Assembly (NCBI GenBank): GCA_027484655.1
Contig: JAIXSM010000052.1
Location: 1 to 64,000, forward strand
Length of the DNA: 64,000 nucleotides
Source: Hyphomicrobiales bacterium
GTDB lineage: Bacteria > Pseudomonadota > Alphaproteobacteria > Rhizobiales > Beijerinckiaceae
Direction: 5' to 3'
In this document: piece by piece, positions 42,536 through 50,662 of the stretch
Position numbering within the stretch: the stretch's first letter is position 1
Layout: the number at the start of each line of letters is the position of its first letter
Translations under genes and position numbers: made by a program
Notes under the pieces: generated by a model
What the model was told of the DNA's origin: nothing
The model's database searches: none
Seen by the model: only the letters and a program-made list of their open reading frames with translations

Positions 42536-43640
42536 AAGCTGTGAGCTGGTCCGCGTCGATCAGATGACCGGCCCGGTCCCGCTTGGAGGCGAGATACCGG
42601 ACGTTGTGGTCGTTAAGCCGCCCAATTACCCGCTGATCCGCGACGATGTCGAGCCCGGCGCCGCGCAGCGCCGCGATCTTGATCGGATTGTTCGTCATCA
42701 CGCGCACGCTGGCGACGCCAAGCTGCTTCAGCATTTCGGCTGCGAAATCAAAGCCGCGCTGGTCGTGGTCGAAGCCCAGCACCTCGTCGGCGTCGTAGGT
42801 GTCAAACCCCTGTGATTGCAGCTTGTAGGCGCGCATCTTGTTGGACAGGCCGTTGCCGCGGCCTTCCTGATCGAGATACAGCAGCACGCCGCCGCCGTTC
42901 TGGGCCATGAACTTCGCGGTGTCGCGCAGCTGGTCGCCGCAGTCGCACTTGAGGCTGCCGAACAGGTCGCCGGTGAGGCAGGCCGAATGCAGCCGCACCC
43001 CCACCGGGCGCGACAGATCCGGCTTGCCGATGATGATCGCCACCTGATCGCGCAGGCCCTCTCCGCCGCGGAAGACCACGAACTCCGTGTCCTGAGCGCC
43101 TTCCAGCGGCACCGGCGCGCGTCCAACGATCTTCAGGTCCACCACGCTGCGGCCCCGGTACTCGAAGATGCTCCCCGCCTCCGCCTCAAGCAGGCCGCTC
43201 GTCGCCGCCAGTTCCCCGGTGACGGGCGCGACCACGAGGGCGGGGAGGATGAGGGCGAGTCGCGCCAGCTCCAGCGCGGCCTTGTCCAGCGTGTCGATGG
43301 ACGCAACCGGCGCGTCGAAACGGGCTCCGACCTCAAGCGCCAGCGTCGTGATGCGGGCAAGGTCAATCTTCGGCAGGGCGAACTGGCCCGGCTCGGTGCG
43401 CTCCATGCCCAGGCGACGCAGGCGCGGGGCGGGAAGCACGAGCCGCGCGCGCCCGTCCGCCAGCGCCTCAAGGCGCGCGGCCATCGCTGCGTCGAGCGCC
43501 TCGACGCCAATAACCATGATGAGGGTGTCGTCGGACCGGATGAGCGCGGGACGGCCGGATCGCAGCTCGGCGATCGCACGTTCCACAGCAATTTGGCTCG
43601 CTCCGCCGTCCGCTAATAGAATAGTCTTGTTATCCGACAC
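42516..43640 (-). CDS. ribA: GTP cyclohydrolase II
   Basis: 374 residues, GTG start at 43640 with GAGGGTC. The enzyme opens GTP to 2,5-diamino-6-ribosylamino-pyrimidinone 5'-phosphate. The N-terminal 170 residues form the RibB-like domain common in alphaproteobacterial RibA and do not look catalytic. The GCH II domain has the zinc Cys triad (HSACLTGDLFGSLKCDCG), DQEGRGNGL in place of the more usual RGIGL, and KMRAYKLQ with the Tyr that specifies full ring opening. The terminal segment VMTNNPIKIAALRGAGLDIV is standard. It is divergent from a stand-alone RibD-type reductase gene across 112 bases. Confidence 0.93.
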   Translation of the reverse strand: MSDNKTILLADGGASQIAVERAIAELRSGRPALIRSDDTLIMVIGVEALDAAMAARLEALADGRARLVLPAPRLRRLGMERTEPGQFALPKIDLARITTLALEVGARFDAPVASIDTLDKAALELARLALILPALVVAPVTGELAATSGLLEAEAGSIFEYRGRSVVDLKIVGRAPVPLEGAQDTEFVVFRGGEGLRDQVAIIIGKPDLSRPVGVRLHSACLTGDLFGSLKCDCGDQLRDTAKFMAQNGGGVLLYLDQEGRGNGLSNKMRAYKLQSQGFDTYDADEVLGFDHDQRGFDFAAEMLKQLGVASVRVMTNNPIKIAALRGAGLDIVADQRVIGRLNDHNVRYLASKRDRAGHLIDADQLTAYGAVKE

Positions 43641-43752
43641 GCGACCCTCAACTGACTTGGGCGGCTGGATCCGACCGAGGACAAGGTCCGTAAGTAATGA
43701 CGCCTCGTGACGTTTCCATAACGCAGATTGGGAATTTTATCCAGGAGATCCC

Positions 43753-44490
43753 ATGGGACCGGTTCAGGACGCCCGGGCAGGGAATGAACGCGCCGCCATG
43801 GCAGATGTTTCGCCTACGTACGAGGACATCATCGGATCACTGCGGCGCGCGCCGCCGGACCGCCCGTTCGTGGTCGGGCAGCTGGGTCAGTCGCTCGACG
43901 GACGCATCGCCACCGTCACGGGATCCTCGCGCTATATCAACGGCTCGTGCGCGCTGGATCACCTCCATGTCCTGCGCGCCAATGTGGACGCCGTGCTGGT
44001 GGGTGCGGGCACTGTCGTCGCCGACGATCCGCAGCTCAACGTGCGGCGCACTGCCGGCCGCAGCCCTGCGCGGGTTGTGCTGGATCCGTCCGGGCGCACG
44101 CCCCCGCACGGGCGCTGGCTCGCCGACGACGGCGCTCGCAGGATCGTGATCTGCGCCCGGGACATCCCCCGCCCGCCCGGCTGCGACGAGGTGATCGTGA
44201 TCGAGCGCGTCGAGGGGCGCGTCGATCCCCACCGCGTTTGCGCCGCGCTGTTCGAACGGGGCCTGCGTCGCATACTGGTCGAAGGCGGGGCGCGCACCAC
44301 TTCCACGTTCATCGAGGCGCGCGCGATGGATCGTCTGCACGTGCTCGTCGCGCCGGTCATCATCGGCTCCGGCAAGTCGGGGCTGGAGTTGCCGCCGGTG
44401 CGCGAGGTGCAGGATGCGCTGCGCCCGCCCGTGCGCGTGTGGCCGTTCGCCGACGGGGATGTCCTGTTCGATTGCGACCTGCGCGGCTGA
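43753..44490 (+). CDS. Stand-alone RibD C-terminal (reductase) domain protein
   Basis: 245 residues, ATG at 43753 after CAGGAGATCCC. The NADPH-dependent reductase fold that reduces the ribosyl side chain of the diaminopyrimidine is recognised by GQLGQSLDGRIATVTGSSRYINGS, DAVLVGAGTVVADDPQLNVR and RRILVEGGARTTSTFIEARAMDRLHVLVAPVIIGSG. The CMP/dCMP-type deaminase domain that normally precedes it in RibD is absent. It is divergent from ribA, and followed by cytochrome b561 after 19 bases. A pathway in which reduction precedes deamination, as in archaea and fungi, is possible, but a different substrate is equally plausible. Confidence 0.9.
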   Translation: MGPVQDARAGNERAAMADVSPTYEDIIGSLRRAPPDRPFVVGQLGQSLDGRIATVTGSSRYINGSCALDHLHVLRANVDAVLVGAGTVVADDPQLNVRRTAGRSPARVVLDPSGRTPPHGRWLADDGARRIVICARDIPRPPGCDEVIVIERVEGRVDPHRVCAALFERGLRRILVEGGARTTSTFIEARAMDRLHVLVAPVIIGSGKSGLELPPVREVQDALRPPVRVWPFADGDVLFDCDLRG

Positions 44491-44509
44491 CGACACCGTG
44501 GAGCATGCC

Positions 44510-45073
44510 ATGAGCACCATCGAAGCGCCTGCAAGACCGCTGCACTACGCCCCCTGGAGCAAGACGCTGCACTGGGTCAGCGCGCTCATGATCCTGTTCA
44601 TCATCCCTGCGGGGATCGTGATGGCGAACATCGGGCCGGGCAAACTGCAGAACACGCTCTATGACCTGCACCGTTCGTTCGGCGTCGTTGTGTTTGTGCT
44701 GGCGTTGGCGCGGGTGTTGGTGCGCATCGCCCGCGGCGCCCCGGGGCCTGCGGCGGGGCTCACACGGTTTGAGCGGATCCTGTCCACCAGCGTGCATCAC
44801 ACGCTGTATGCGCTGCTCATCGCCATGCCGCTGCTCGGCTGGCTCATGACATCGGCCTACCGGGTGGATGTGTCCGTGTTCGGTCTGTTCACGCTCCCGC
44901 ATGTGGTCGCCCAGGATGAGGCGACGTACAAGGTTCTCCAGCGCCTGCATTTCATCGGCGGGCTCGCGATGACGCTGCTCGTGCTTGCGCACCTCGCAGG
45001 CGTCATCAAGCACACGTTCATCAGCCGCGACACGGTGCTCTGGCGGATGCTGCCCAGGAGCTGGGGCGGCTGA
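44510..45073 (+). CDS. Cytochrome b561
   Basis: 187 residues, ATG at 44510 after GTGGAG. Four hydrophobic helices carry likely haem-ligand His residues: LHWVSALMI, YDLHRSFGV, SVHHTLYALLIAMPLLGWLM and QRLHFIGGLAM. Cytochrome b561 proteins transfer electrons from quinol or ascorbate-like donors across the inner membrane. It is encoded 19 bases after the RibD-type reductase on the same strand, so a redox link to that pathway is possible (inference). Six bases separate it from the convergent methyltransferase gene. Confidence 0.93.
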   Translation: MSTIEAPARPLHYAPWSKTLHWVSALMILFIIPAGIVMANIGPGKLQNTLYDLHRSFGVVVFVLALARVLVRIARGAPGPAAGLTRFERILSTSVHHTLYALLIAMPLLGWLMTSAYRVDVSVFGLFTLPHVVAQDEATYKVLQRLHFIGGLAMTLLVLAHLAGVIKHTFISRDTVLWRMLPRSWGG

Positions 45074-45079
45074 GAAGCC

Positions 45080-45919
45080 TCACGCGGGCGCTGCGAAGAT
45101 GTCCTCGTGGCCGATCTCGCAGGCGCTCGCGGCAAGGCGGGCGTCGAGCCAGTCGTCGATAGCGGCCCCGGGGACGCGCCCTGTTTCCCGCACGGCGCTC
45201 GCTGCGCCGCGGGCGAGTTCGCTCATCAGAACGCGGTCCGACGCATCCATCGACCATGGCGAGGCTGCGCTGGCCACGCCGTAGCCGACCGCTCGCAACG
45301 CGCGCTCAAGGGCTGCTGCGGCGAGCGGCCCGGCGGCGGGGCCAAAACCCTTGTCGCTGTGCTGGTGCGCGTGGAACGCCGCGAGCATGTCCCCGTCAGC
45401 GGCGTGGGGCGGCGACCAGCGCTCATGGCCGTTGTAGGTGAGCGTCGTGTAGAGCGGCGCGCGGCGGGCGGCCAGCGCGGCGCAGAAGCCGCCCATCCAA
45501 TCTTCCGACACGAGATCGAAAAAAGCCGCGGCGGTGACGAGATCCGCCGGCCGCTCCAGCGCGTGCTCTACATGGCGGGCGAGATCGGCCTGCAACACGC
45601 GCACTTCGATGCGCCGTGCGCCGCGGTGAATGACGAGCGCGTCGCCTTCGTCACGGGCGCGCTCACCCCATGCGGCAAGGCGTGCGCGGGCGTGGGCGAG
45701 CAGCGCCTCATCCCAGTCCACCAGCGTCCAGCGCTGGACGGGCGCCGCGATATGGTCGGCCAGCGCGCGCAGGTTTGACCCCGAGCCGCAGCCCAGATCA
45801 ACGATCTCGACGCTCTCCCTCCCGGCGAGCGCCGCGACCGCCCTGTCGCGCACGTCCGCCGCAATGGAGCGATGATCCACGGGCTCGCGCAACGCCAGCC
45901 AGTCCGCTGAAAAACTCAT
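45080..45919 (-). CDS. Class I SAM-dependent methyltransferase
   Basis: 279 residues. The SAM-binding motif I is VEIVDLGCGSGSNLRALADHI, with motif II around WTLVDWDEALLAHARARL and a post-motif at ADLVTAAAFFDLVSEDWM. The N terminus MSFSADWLALREPVDHRSIAADV seems specific. The start overlaps the stop of the glycosyltransferase gene (ATGA at 45919), so it is the last member of a tightly coupled unit with the pyruvoyltetrahydropterin-synthase-like gene and GT4. Its target is probably the product of those enzymes (inference). Confidence 0.88.
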   Translation of the reverse strand: MSFSADWLALREPVDHRSIAADVRDRAVAALAGRESVEIVDLGCGSGSNLRALADHIAAPVQRWTLVDWDEALLAHARARLAAWGERARDEGDALVIHRGARRIEVRVLQADLARHVEHALERPADLVTAAAFFDLVSEDWMGGFCAALAARRAPLYTTLTYNGHERWSPPHAADGDMLAAFHAHQHSDKGFGPAAGPLAAAALERALRAVGYGVASAASPWSMDASDRVLMSELARGAASAVRETGRVPGAAIDDWLDARLAASACEIGHEDIFAAPA

Positions 45920-46983
45920 ATGCTCGCCTTTCCGCCAGCAGTAAGCAGTACGCGGGCCACGGTCGCCGCCGTCGCCTCCCACGTTGGAAGTTGAAGCGCG
46001 GACGCCCGCGCGCCGGCGCCAAGCCTTGCGCGCAGGGCAGGGTCGGCGATGGCGTTGCGCAGGGCATTTTGCAGCGCCGCGACGTTGTCGGAGGGAACCT
46101 TGAGGGCCGCCGCATCCGGCGCCGTCTGTCCCGCCGCGCCGCCGGTCGTCGATACGAGCGGCAGGCCGCGGGCCAGCGCCTCTGTCAGCACCATGCCGTA
46201 GCCTTCGTAACGGGAAGCCAGCACGAAAAGATCGGCGCGGTCGTAGAGCGCGGCCAGCGTGCTGTCGTCCACCGCGCCGGCGATGGTGATGCGGCCCGCA
46301 AGTCCTGCCGCCTCGATCTGCGCCCGCAGGGCGTCCGCCGTCGCCGGCGCGCGGTCGAGAGCGCCGGCGATGGTCAGCGTCCAGTCGAGATCGATCAGGC
46401 CTGCGAGCGCATCGACCAGTACATCGTAGCCCTTGCGCGGCACGATGGACCCAACCGCCAGCAGGGCGACCCCCGGCCCGCCGGAGCCCTTCGCGAGCGA
46501 TGCGCGGTCCACGCCGGGCTCGGCCACGGTCATGCTCTCAAACCGCACGCCAAAGTCGCGCGCCAGCGTCGCCGCCGTCGCCTCGCTGCTGACAATGACG
46601 TGCGCGCTGACGCCCAGCGCGGCGATTTCGCTGTCGCGCAGGGCGTTAGCGTGGTCCGGCGCGAGCCCGGCCTCCAGCGCCAGCGGGTGGTGGCAGAGCG
46701 CGACAATGGGCGCGCGCACATCCCGCGCCATGGCGGCGGGGAAGGCGCCCCACGCCAGTCCGTCGATCAGCAGCACCTCATCGGGCGCCACGCTCTCCAG
46801 CGCGCGGCGCGTGGCGTCGAGATCGTGCGCGGAGGGAAACGGATAGGAGCCCGGCAGCGCAAGCACGCGCACGTCGATCCCGAACTGCGGCAGCAGCGCC
46901 AGCACGCGCCGGTCGTACCCGTAGCCCCCAGTGGGGAGCGACAGGTCGCCGGGGATCGCGAACGCCGCGCGCAGGCGGCTCAC
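45916..46983 (-). CDS. Glycosyltransferase family 4
   Basis: 355 residues from the GTG at 46983, which overlaps the stop of the upstream gene (GTGA); an earlier start at 47004 is less likely. The GT-B fold shows the donor-binding E-x7-E motif as EGYGMVLTE, preceded by the nucleotide region VGSIVPRKGYDVLVDAL and followed by LPLVSTTGGAAGQT. The N-terminal block AFAIPGDLSLPTGGYGYDRRVLALL fits GT4. It is translationally coupled to the pterin-synthase-like gene before it and to the methyltransferase after it, which suggests a small soluble acceptor, not a polymer. Confidence 0.9.
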   Translation of the reverse strand: MSRLRAAFAIPGDLSLPTGGYGYDRRVLALLPQFGIDVRVLALPGSYPFPSAHDLDATRRALESVAPDEVLLIDGLAWGAFPAAMARDVRAPIVALCHHPLALEAGLAPDHANALRDSEIAALGVSAHVIVSSEATAATLARDFGVRFESMTVAEPGVDRASLAKGSGGPGVALLAVGSIVPRKGYDVLVDALAGLIDLDWTLTIAGALDRAPATADALRAQIEAAGLAGRITIAGAVDDSTLAALYDRADLFVLASRYEGYGMVLTEALARGLPLVSTTGGAAGQTAPDAAALKVPSDNVAALQNALRNAIADPALRARLGAGARASALQLPTWEATAATVARVLLTAGGKASI

Positions 46984-47381
46984 GCCACGGGGCCCTCGAA
47001 CCACGCCCGCGCCACGTGGGATTCGTGCAGGGTGACGCGGATTTTCACGATGCCCTCGCCGCCCGGCCCCAGCGCGCCGGCGCGGGCCGCGTCGCGCATG
47101 GCGTCGAAGATGTGGCGGGAGAGAAACTCCGTCGTGGTCTGCTTGCCGGCGAACTGGGGCAGGTCATCGAGGTTCTGGTAGTTCAGGGGGCCCAGCGTCG
47201 CCTTGAGCGCGTCATGGGCGCGGCCGATGTCCACCACCACGGCGTCGGCGGTCAGCTCTTCCCGGAAGAACGCTACATCGACGACGAACGTCGCGCCATG
47301 CAGCTTCTGCGCGGGGCCGAACAACTCGCCCTTGAACGAATGGGCGATCATGATGTGCTCGCGCACCTCGACGGCGTACAT
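46980..47381 (-). CDS. 6-pyruvoyltetrahydropterin/6-carboxytetrahydropterin synthase-like protein, active site altered
   Basis: 133 residues, ATG at 47381 after CCAGGAGTTCCC. The T-fold architecture is clear: IMIAHSFKGE, KLHGATFVVDVAF, VVVDIGRAHDALK, LNYQNLDDLPQF, QTTTEFLSRHIFDAM and VTLHESHVARAWF. But key residues differ from QueD and PTPS enzymes. The zinc box LHGHxF reads LHGATF, so the third zinc His is Ala30. The catalytic Cys before that box is missing (GPAQK). The LDHHxLN catalytic His segment reads LNYQNLDD. H14, H28 and E120 remain. It is therefore unlikely to do standard QueD chemistry and may catalyse a different reaction in the same gene unit. Confidence 0.85.
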   Translation of the reverse strand: MYAVEVREHIMIAHSFKGELFGPAQKLHGATFVVDVAFFREELTADAVVVDIGRAHDALKATLGPLNYQNLDDLPQFAGKQTTTEFLSRHIFDAMRDAARAGALGPGGEGIVKIRVTLHESHVARAWFEGPVA

Positions 47382-47770
47382 GGGAACTCCTGGGAATGGG
47401 AAGAGAGGCCGCGCCTTACGTGGCGCGAGCCGGGGCGCTTGGCAAGGCGGGCATTTGGACCGCGGGCGTCCCCGCCCGCAAGATGGCTGCGCGCGAGGCC
47501 CCGGATCGCCTTCGGCGTCCGGGGAGGTGGATGCGCTGCGTTCGACAGAAGGTGGAGGCTCTGGCTCGCATTTCCGTCATCCGCGGGCTTGACCCGCGGA
47601 TCCATCCTCGCAGCCGAGTGTATGGATCCCCGGATCAAGTCCGGGGATGACGCTGCAGGATGATAGGCGCTTTCGGGACCGCGGGCGTCCCCGCCCGCAA
47701 GATGGCTGCGCGTGAGGCCCCGGATCGCCTTCGGCGTCCGGGGAGGTGGCGCGCGGTCCAGTTGGACCAC
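47382..47770. repeat. Gene-free repeat tract between the pterin-synthase-like and MDR genes
   Basis: A 73-bp direct repeat occurs at 47458-47530 and 47677-47749 with one mismatch. It starts GACCGCGGGCGTCCCCGCCC, contains AAGATGGCTGCGCG, and ends with the CCGGATCGCCTTCGGCGTCC palindrome core. Between the copies is an inverted pair built on GTCATCCGCGGGCTTGACC and its near complement ending GGGGATGAC. The same cores occur near 1.0 and 26.7 kb. No gene is seen. Confidence 0.85.
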
Positions 47771-48784
47771 TCAATACCTCACCACGACCCCCAACCCCTT
47801 GGCGCTGGGCGCAAAGACCTCCGCAGCCCGTGCGCAAAAATCCTCGAACGCGATGTCCGTGTCCAGCAGCGCATCGAGGCGGTCGTCGCGCAACAGCTCC
47901 ATGGCCTTGGCCATGCGCCGCGCGTAATCCCAGCGCGGGCGCCGCGAGGGCGACACCTGCCCCACCTGCGTTGACATGAGGTGCAGGCGCTTCGAGTGGA
48001 AGGCGCCGCCCAGCGGCGTCGGCACGGGCGCGGCGCCGTGCCAGCTCATCTCCACCACCCGCGCCTCGAACCCCGCGCAGGCGAGCGCCAGGGCGAGGCC
48101 CGGAGCGCTGGCGCTGGCGTGGAACACCACGTCGGCCTCAGCGCCTGCCACGTCCCCGGGCGCAGCGAACGGGACGCCGATCTGCGCCGCCGGCTGCGCG
48201 CGGTCCGGGTTCACGTCCACCAGCGTCACGTCAGCGCCGGGCAGGCGCGCGCACAGATACGCGGTGAGCATGCCGACGATCCCTGCGCCCACCACGACGA
48301 TCCGATCGCCCGGACCGGCGCCGGAATCCCACACCGCGTTCAGGGCGGTTTCCATGTTGGCGGCGAGCACGGCGCGCCGCGGCGGCAAGCCCTCGGGCAG
48401 GGGGCGCAGCGTGGCGGCGTCGGCCACAAATCCGGTCTGGTGCGGGTGGAGCGCGAAGACAGGGCGACCGATCAGATCCGGCGGCCCGCCTTCAGTGATC
48501 CCGACCGCGCAATAGCCGTATTTGATGGGGAAAGAAAATTCGCCTTCCTGCATCGGGCATCGCATGCGGGCGTATTCGGACGGAGGAACCGCCCCTGTGA
48601 ACACAAGACGCTCCGTCCCCCTGCTCACGCCTGTAAAGAGAGTTCTGACAAAGGCTTGTCCCTCACGCAGGGCGGGCGTCTCCGCCTCGCGCACGCCGCC
48701 CCGTCCGGCCGCTTCCCACCACAGCGCCCGGACGGTCCGGCTGGACGCGGGGCTTAATCCTTCTATCTTCGCGTCCATCGCCAT
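47771..48784 (-). CDS. MDR-superfamily (zinc-type alcohol dehydrogenase-like) oxidoreductase
   Basis: 337 residues from the ATG at 48784 (a second ATG two codons on). The Rossmann motif is VVVGAGIVGMLTAYLCARL, and the acidic end of the next strand (LVDVNPDR) suggests NAD(H). The catalytic-zinc Cys position of classical enzymes is replaced by LFTGVSRGTERLVF; the SRGTE motif is shared with BchC-type and related MDR proteins. No structural-zinc Cys cluster is seen. Its stop is 389 bases upstream of the pterin-synthase-like gene, separated by a repeat tract, on the same strand. Probably acts in the same pathway (inference). Confidence 0.85.
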   Translation of the reverse strand: MAMDAKIEGLSPASSRTVRALWWEAAGRGGVREAETPALREGQAFVRTLFTGVSRGTERLVFTGAVPPSEYARMRCPMQEGEFSFPIKYGYCAVGITEGGPPDLIGRPVFALHPHQTGFVADAATLRPLPEGLPPRRAVLAANMETALNAVWDSGAGPGDRIVVVGAGIVGMLTAYLCARLPGADVTLVDVNPDRAQPAAQIGVPFAAPGDVAGAEADVVFHASASAPGLALALACAGFEARVVEMSWHGAAPVPTPLGGAFHSKRLHLMSTQVGQVSPSRRPRWDYARRMAKAMELLRDDRLDALLDTDIAFEDFCARAAEVFAPSAKGLGVVVRY

Positions 48785-48856
48785 GTCTGGGCTCGCTACC
48801 GTTTCCCGGCGGGCGTCAGGCGCCAGCCTTCCCTTCCGCAAAAGAGCGTCGCGTAC

Positions 48857-50662
48857 ATGACTTCCCCCGATTCGGACACAACGCCCGCGGGCCTGCAAAG
48901 CCGCGCGACCCTCTTCCGCCGCCGCCTCATCGTGGCGGGCCTCAACATTGGCACGTATGTGGGGCTCCTGTGGTGGCTGTCGAGCATCCTCGCGGTCTCG
49001 GGCTGGAGCGTCATCGATGTGGCGATCTTCGTCTGCTTCGCCATCGCGGCGCCATGGGGCGTGCTGGGCGTGTGGAACGCGCTGATCGGCGTGTGGCTGC
49101 TGCATGGCGGGCCGGACGCCCGCGACGCCGTGGCGCCGTTCGCCCGGGCGGGAGACACAGACGCGCCCGTGACGGCGCAGACCGCTGTTCTCATGACGAT
49201 CCGCAACGAGGATCCCGCCCGCGCCTTCGCGCGCCTCGCCGCCGTGAAGGATAGCCTCGACGCCACAGGGCAGGGCGCGGCGTTCGGCTACTTTGTGCTG
49301 TCCGACACCAGCGACGACGACGTGGCGCTGGCGGAGCAGGCGGCTTTTGAGGCGTGGCGCGCGAAGGCTGACCCGTCGGCCCGCCTGCATTATCGCCGCC
49401 GCACGACCAACGAAGGCTTCAAGGCCGGCAACGTGCGCGACTTCTGCGAGCGCTGGGGCGCGGACTACGAGTTCATGCTGCCGCTGGACGCCGACAGCCT
49501 GATGGATGGCGCAACCATCCTGCGCATGGCGCGCATCGGGCAGGCGTATCCACGGCTTGGCATCCTGCAGAGCCTGGTGGTGGGCGCGCCGAGCCGCTCC
49601 GCCTTCGCGCGCATCTTCCAGTTCGGCATGCGCCACGGCATGCGGCCCTACACCATGGGCAGCGCCTGGTGGGCGGGCGACTGCGGCCCGTTCTGGGGCC
49701 ATAACGCGCTGGTGCGCATCAGGCCGTTCGTGGAGCATTGCCACCTGCCGGTTCTGCCGGGCGGGCCGCCGCTGGGCGGGCAGATCATGTCTCATGACCA
49801 GGTGGAGGCGGTGCTCATGCGCCGCGCCGGCTTTGAGGCCCGCGTACTCCCCGAAGAGGTGGGAAGCTGGGAGGAGAATCCCCCGACGCTGCTTGAGTTT
49901 ACCCGCCGTGATCTGCGCTGGTGCCAGGGCAACATGCAGTACTTCCGCCTGCTCGGGCTGAAGGGCATCCAGCCCATGAGCCGGTTCCAGCTCATCTGGG
50001 CGATCTCGATGTTCATCGGCCTGCCGGCGTGGACGGCGATCATCGCGCTCGCCGCCATCAAGCCGCTGGATGGGGAGCCGACTGCGCTCTTTCCCGCCGC
50101 TTCCGCGCTGGGGCTCTACAGCGTCTTCATGCTGTTCTATCTGGCGCCGAAGCTCGCTGGTTTCGTCGATATCGCGCTCACCCGCGGCGCGCTGGCTCGT
50201 TACGGCGGCGGCGCCCGGTTCGCGGCGGGCGCCGTGACCGAGATCCTGTTCTCGTTCCTCATTTCAGCGGCCACGACCCTGCGCACCAGCCTGTTCATGG
50301 TGGGGCTGTTGTTCGGCAAGGCCGTGGTGTGGAACGGTCAGGCGCGCGACGCCCATGCGCTGTCATGGGGCACCGCCGCGCGGGGCATGTGGCCGCAGAC
50401 GGCGTTCGGCGTCGTTTTGCTCGCCTTTGCGCTGGCGCTGGCGCCGGGTGTGATCTTGTGGTCGCTGCCATTGACGCTGGGCTATTTCCTCGCCATTCCC
50501 TTCGCGGTGGCCACCGCCGACCCGCGTTTCGGGGCGTTTCTCGCCCGCACGGGTCTGTGCGCCATCCCCGAGGAAATCGAGACGCCCGCCATCATCGCGA
50601 CCCTTTTGCGGGGCAGCAATAATGAGCCGGGCTCCGCCCCCGAACTCACAGAGGTTGCATGA
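48857..50662 (+). CDS. opgH: Glucans biosynthesis glucosyltransferase OpgH/MdoH
   Basis: 601 residues. OpgH polymerises UDP-glucose into the beta-glucan backbone of osmoregulated periplasmic glucans and exports it. N-terminal membrane helices are followed by the GT2 domain: VLMTIRNEDPARAFARL, the DxD-like PLDADSLMDG, and the R-x-x-R-W box RRDLRWCQGNMQYF. Several helices follow, and the C-terminal region GNGQARDAHALSWG-like is typical. Shorter than the E. coli protein (about 850) because the cytoplasmic N-terminal extension is missing. It shares a 72-bp divergent promoter region with the MDR gene and is coupled (ATGA) to the next gene. Confidence 0.93.
   Translation: MTSPDSDTTPAGLQSRATLFRRRLIVAGLNIGTYVGLLWWLSSILAVSGWSVIDVAIFVCFAIAAPWGVLGVWNALIGVWLLHGGPDARDAVAPFARAGDTDAPVTAQTAVLMTIRNEDPARAFARLAAVKDSLDATGQGAAFGYFVLSDTSDDDVALAEQAAFEAWRAKADPSARLHYRRRTTNEGFKAGNVRDFCERWGADYEFMLPLDADSLMDGATILRMARIGQAYPRLGILQSLVVGAPSRSAFARIFQFGMRHGMRPYTMGSAWWAGDCGPFWGHNALVRIRPFVEHCHLPVLPGGPPLGGQIMSHDQVEAVLMRRAGFEARVLPEEVGSWEENPPTLLEFTRRDLRWCQGNMQYFRLLGLKGIQPMSRFQLIWAISMFIGLPAWTAIIALAAIKPLDGEPTALFPAASALGLYSVFMLFYLAPKLAGFVDIALTRGALARYGGGARFAAGAVTEILFSFLISAATTLRTSLFMVGLLFGKAVVWNGQARDAHALSWGTAARGMWPQTAFGVVLLAFALALAPGVILWSLPLTLGYFLAIPFAVATADPRFGAFLARTGLCAIPEEIETPAIIATLLRGSNNEPGSAPELTEVA

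Noticed and set aside
43641-43752. FMN riboswitch before ribA or the RibD-type gene
   Set aside because: Only 112 bases separate the divergent starts, too short for the conserved six-helix element, and I see none of its conserved loops.
46980-47381. Calling this gene queD of the queuosine pathway
   Set aside because: The zinc box and catalytic Cys and His are replaced, and no queC, queE or queF is near.
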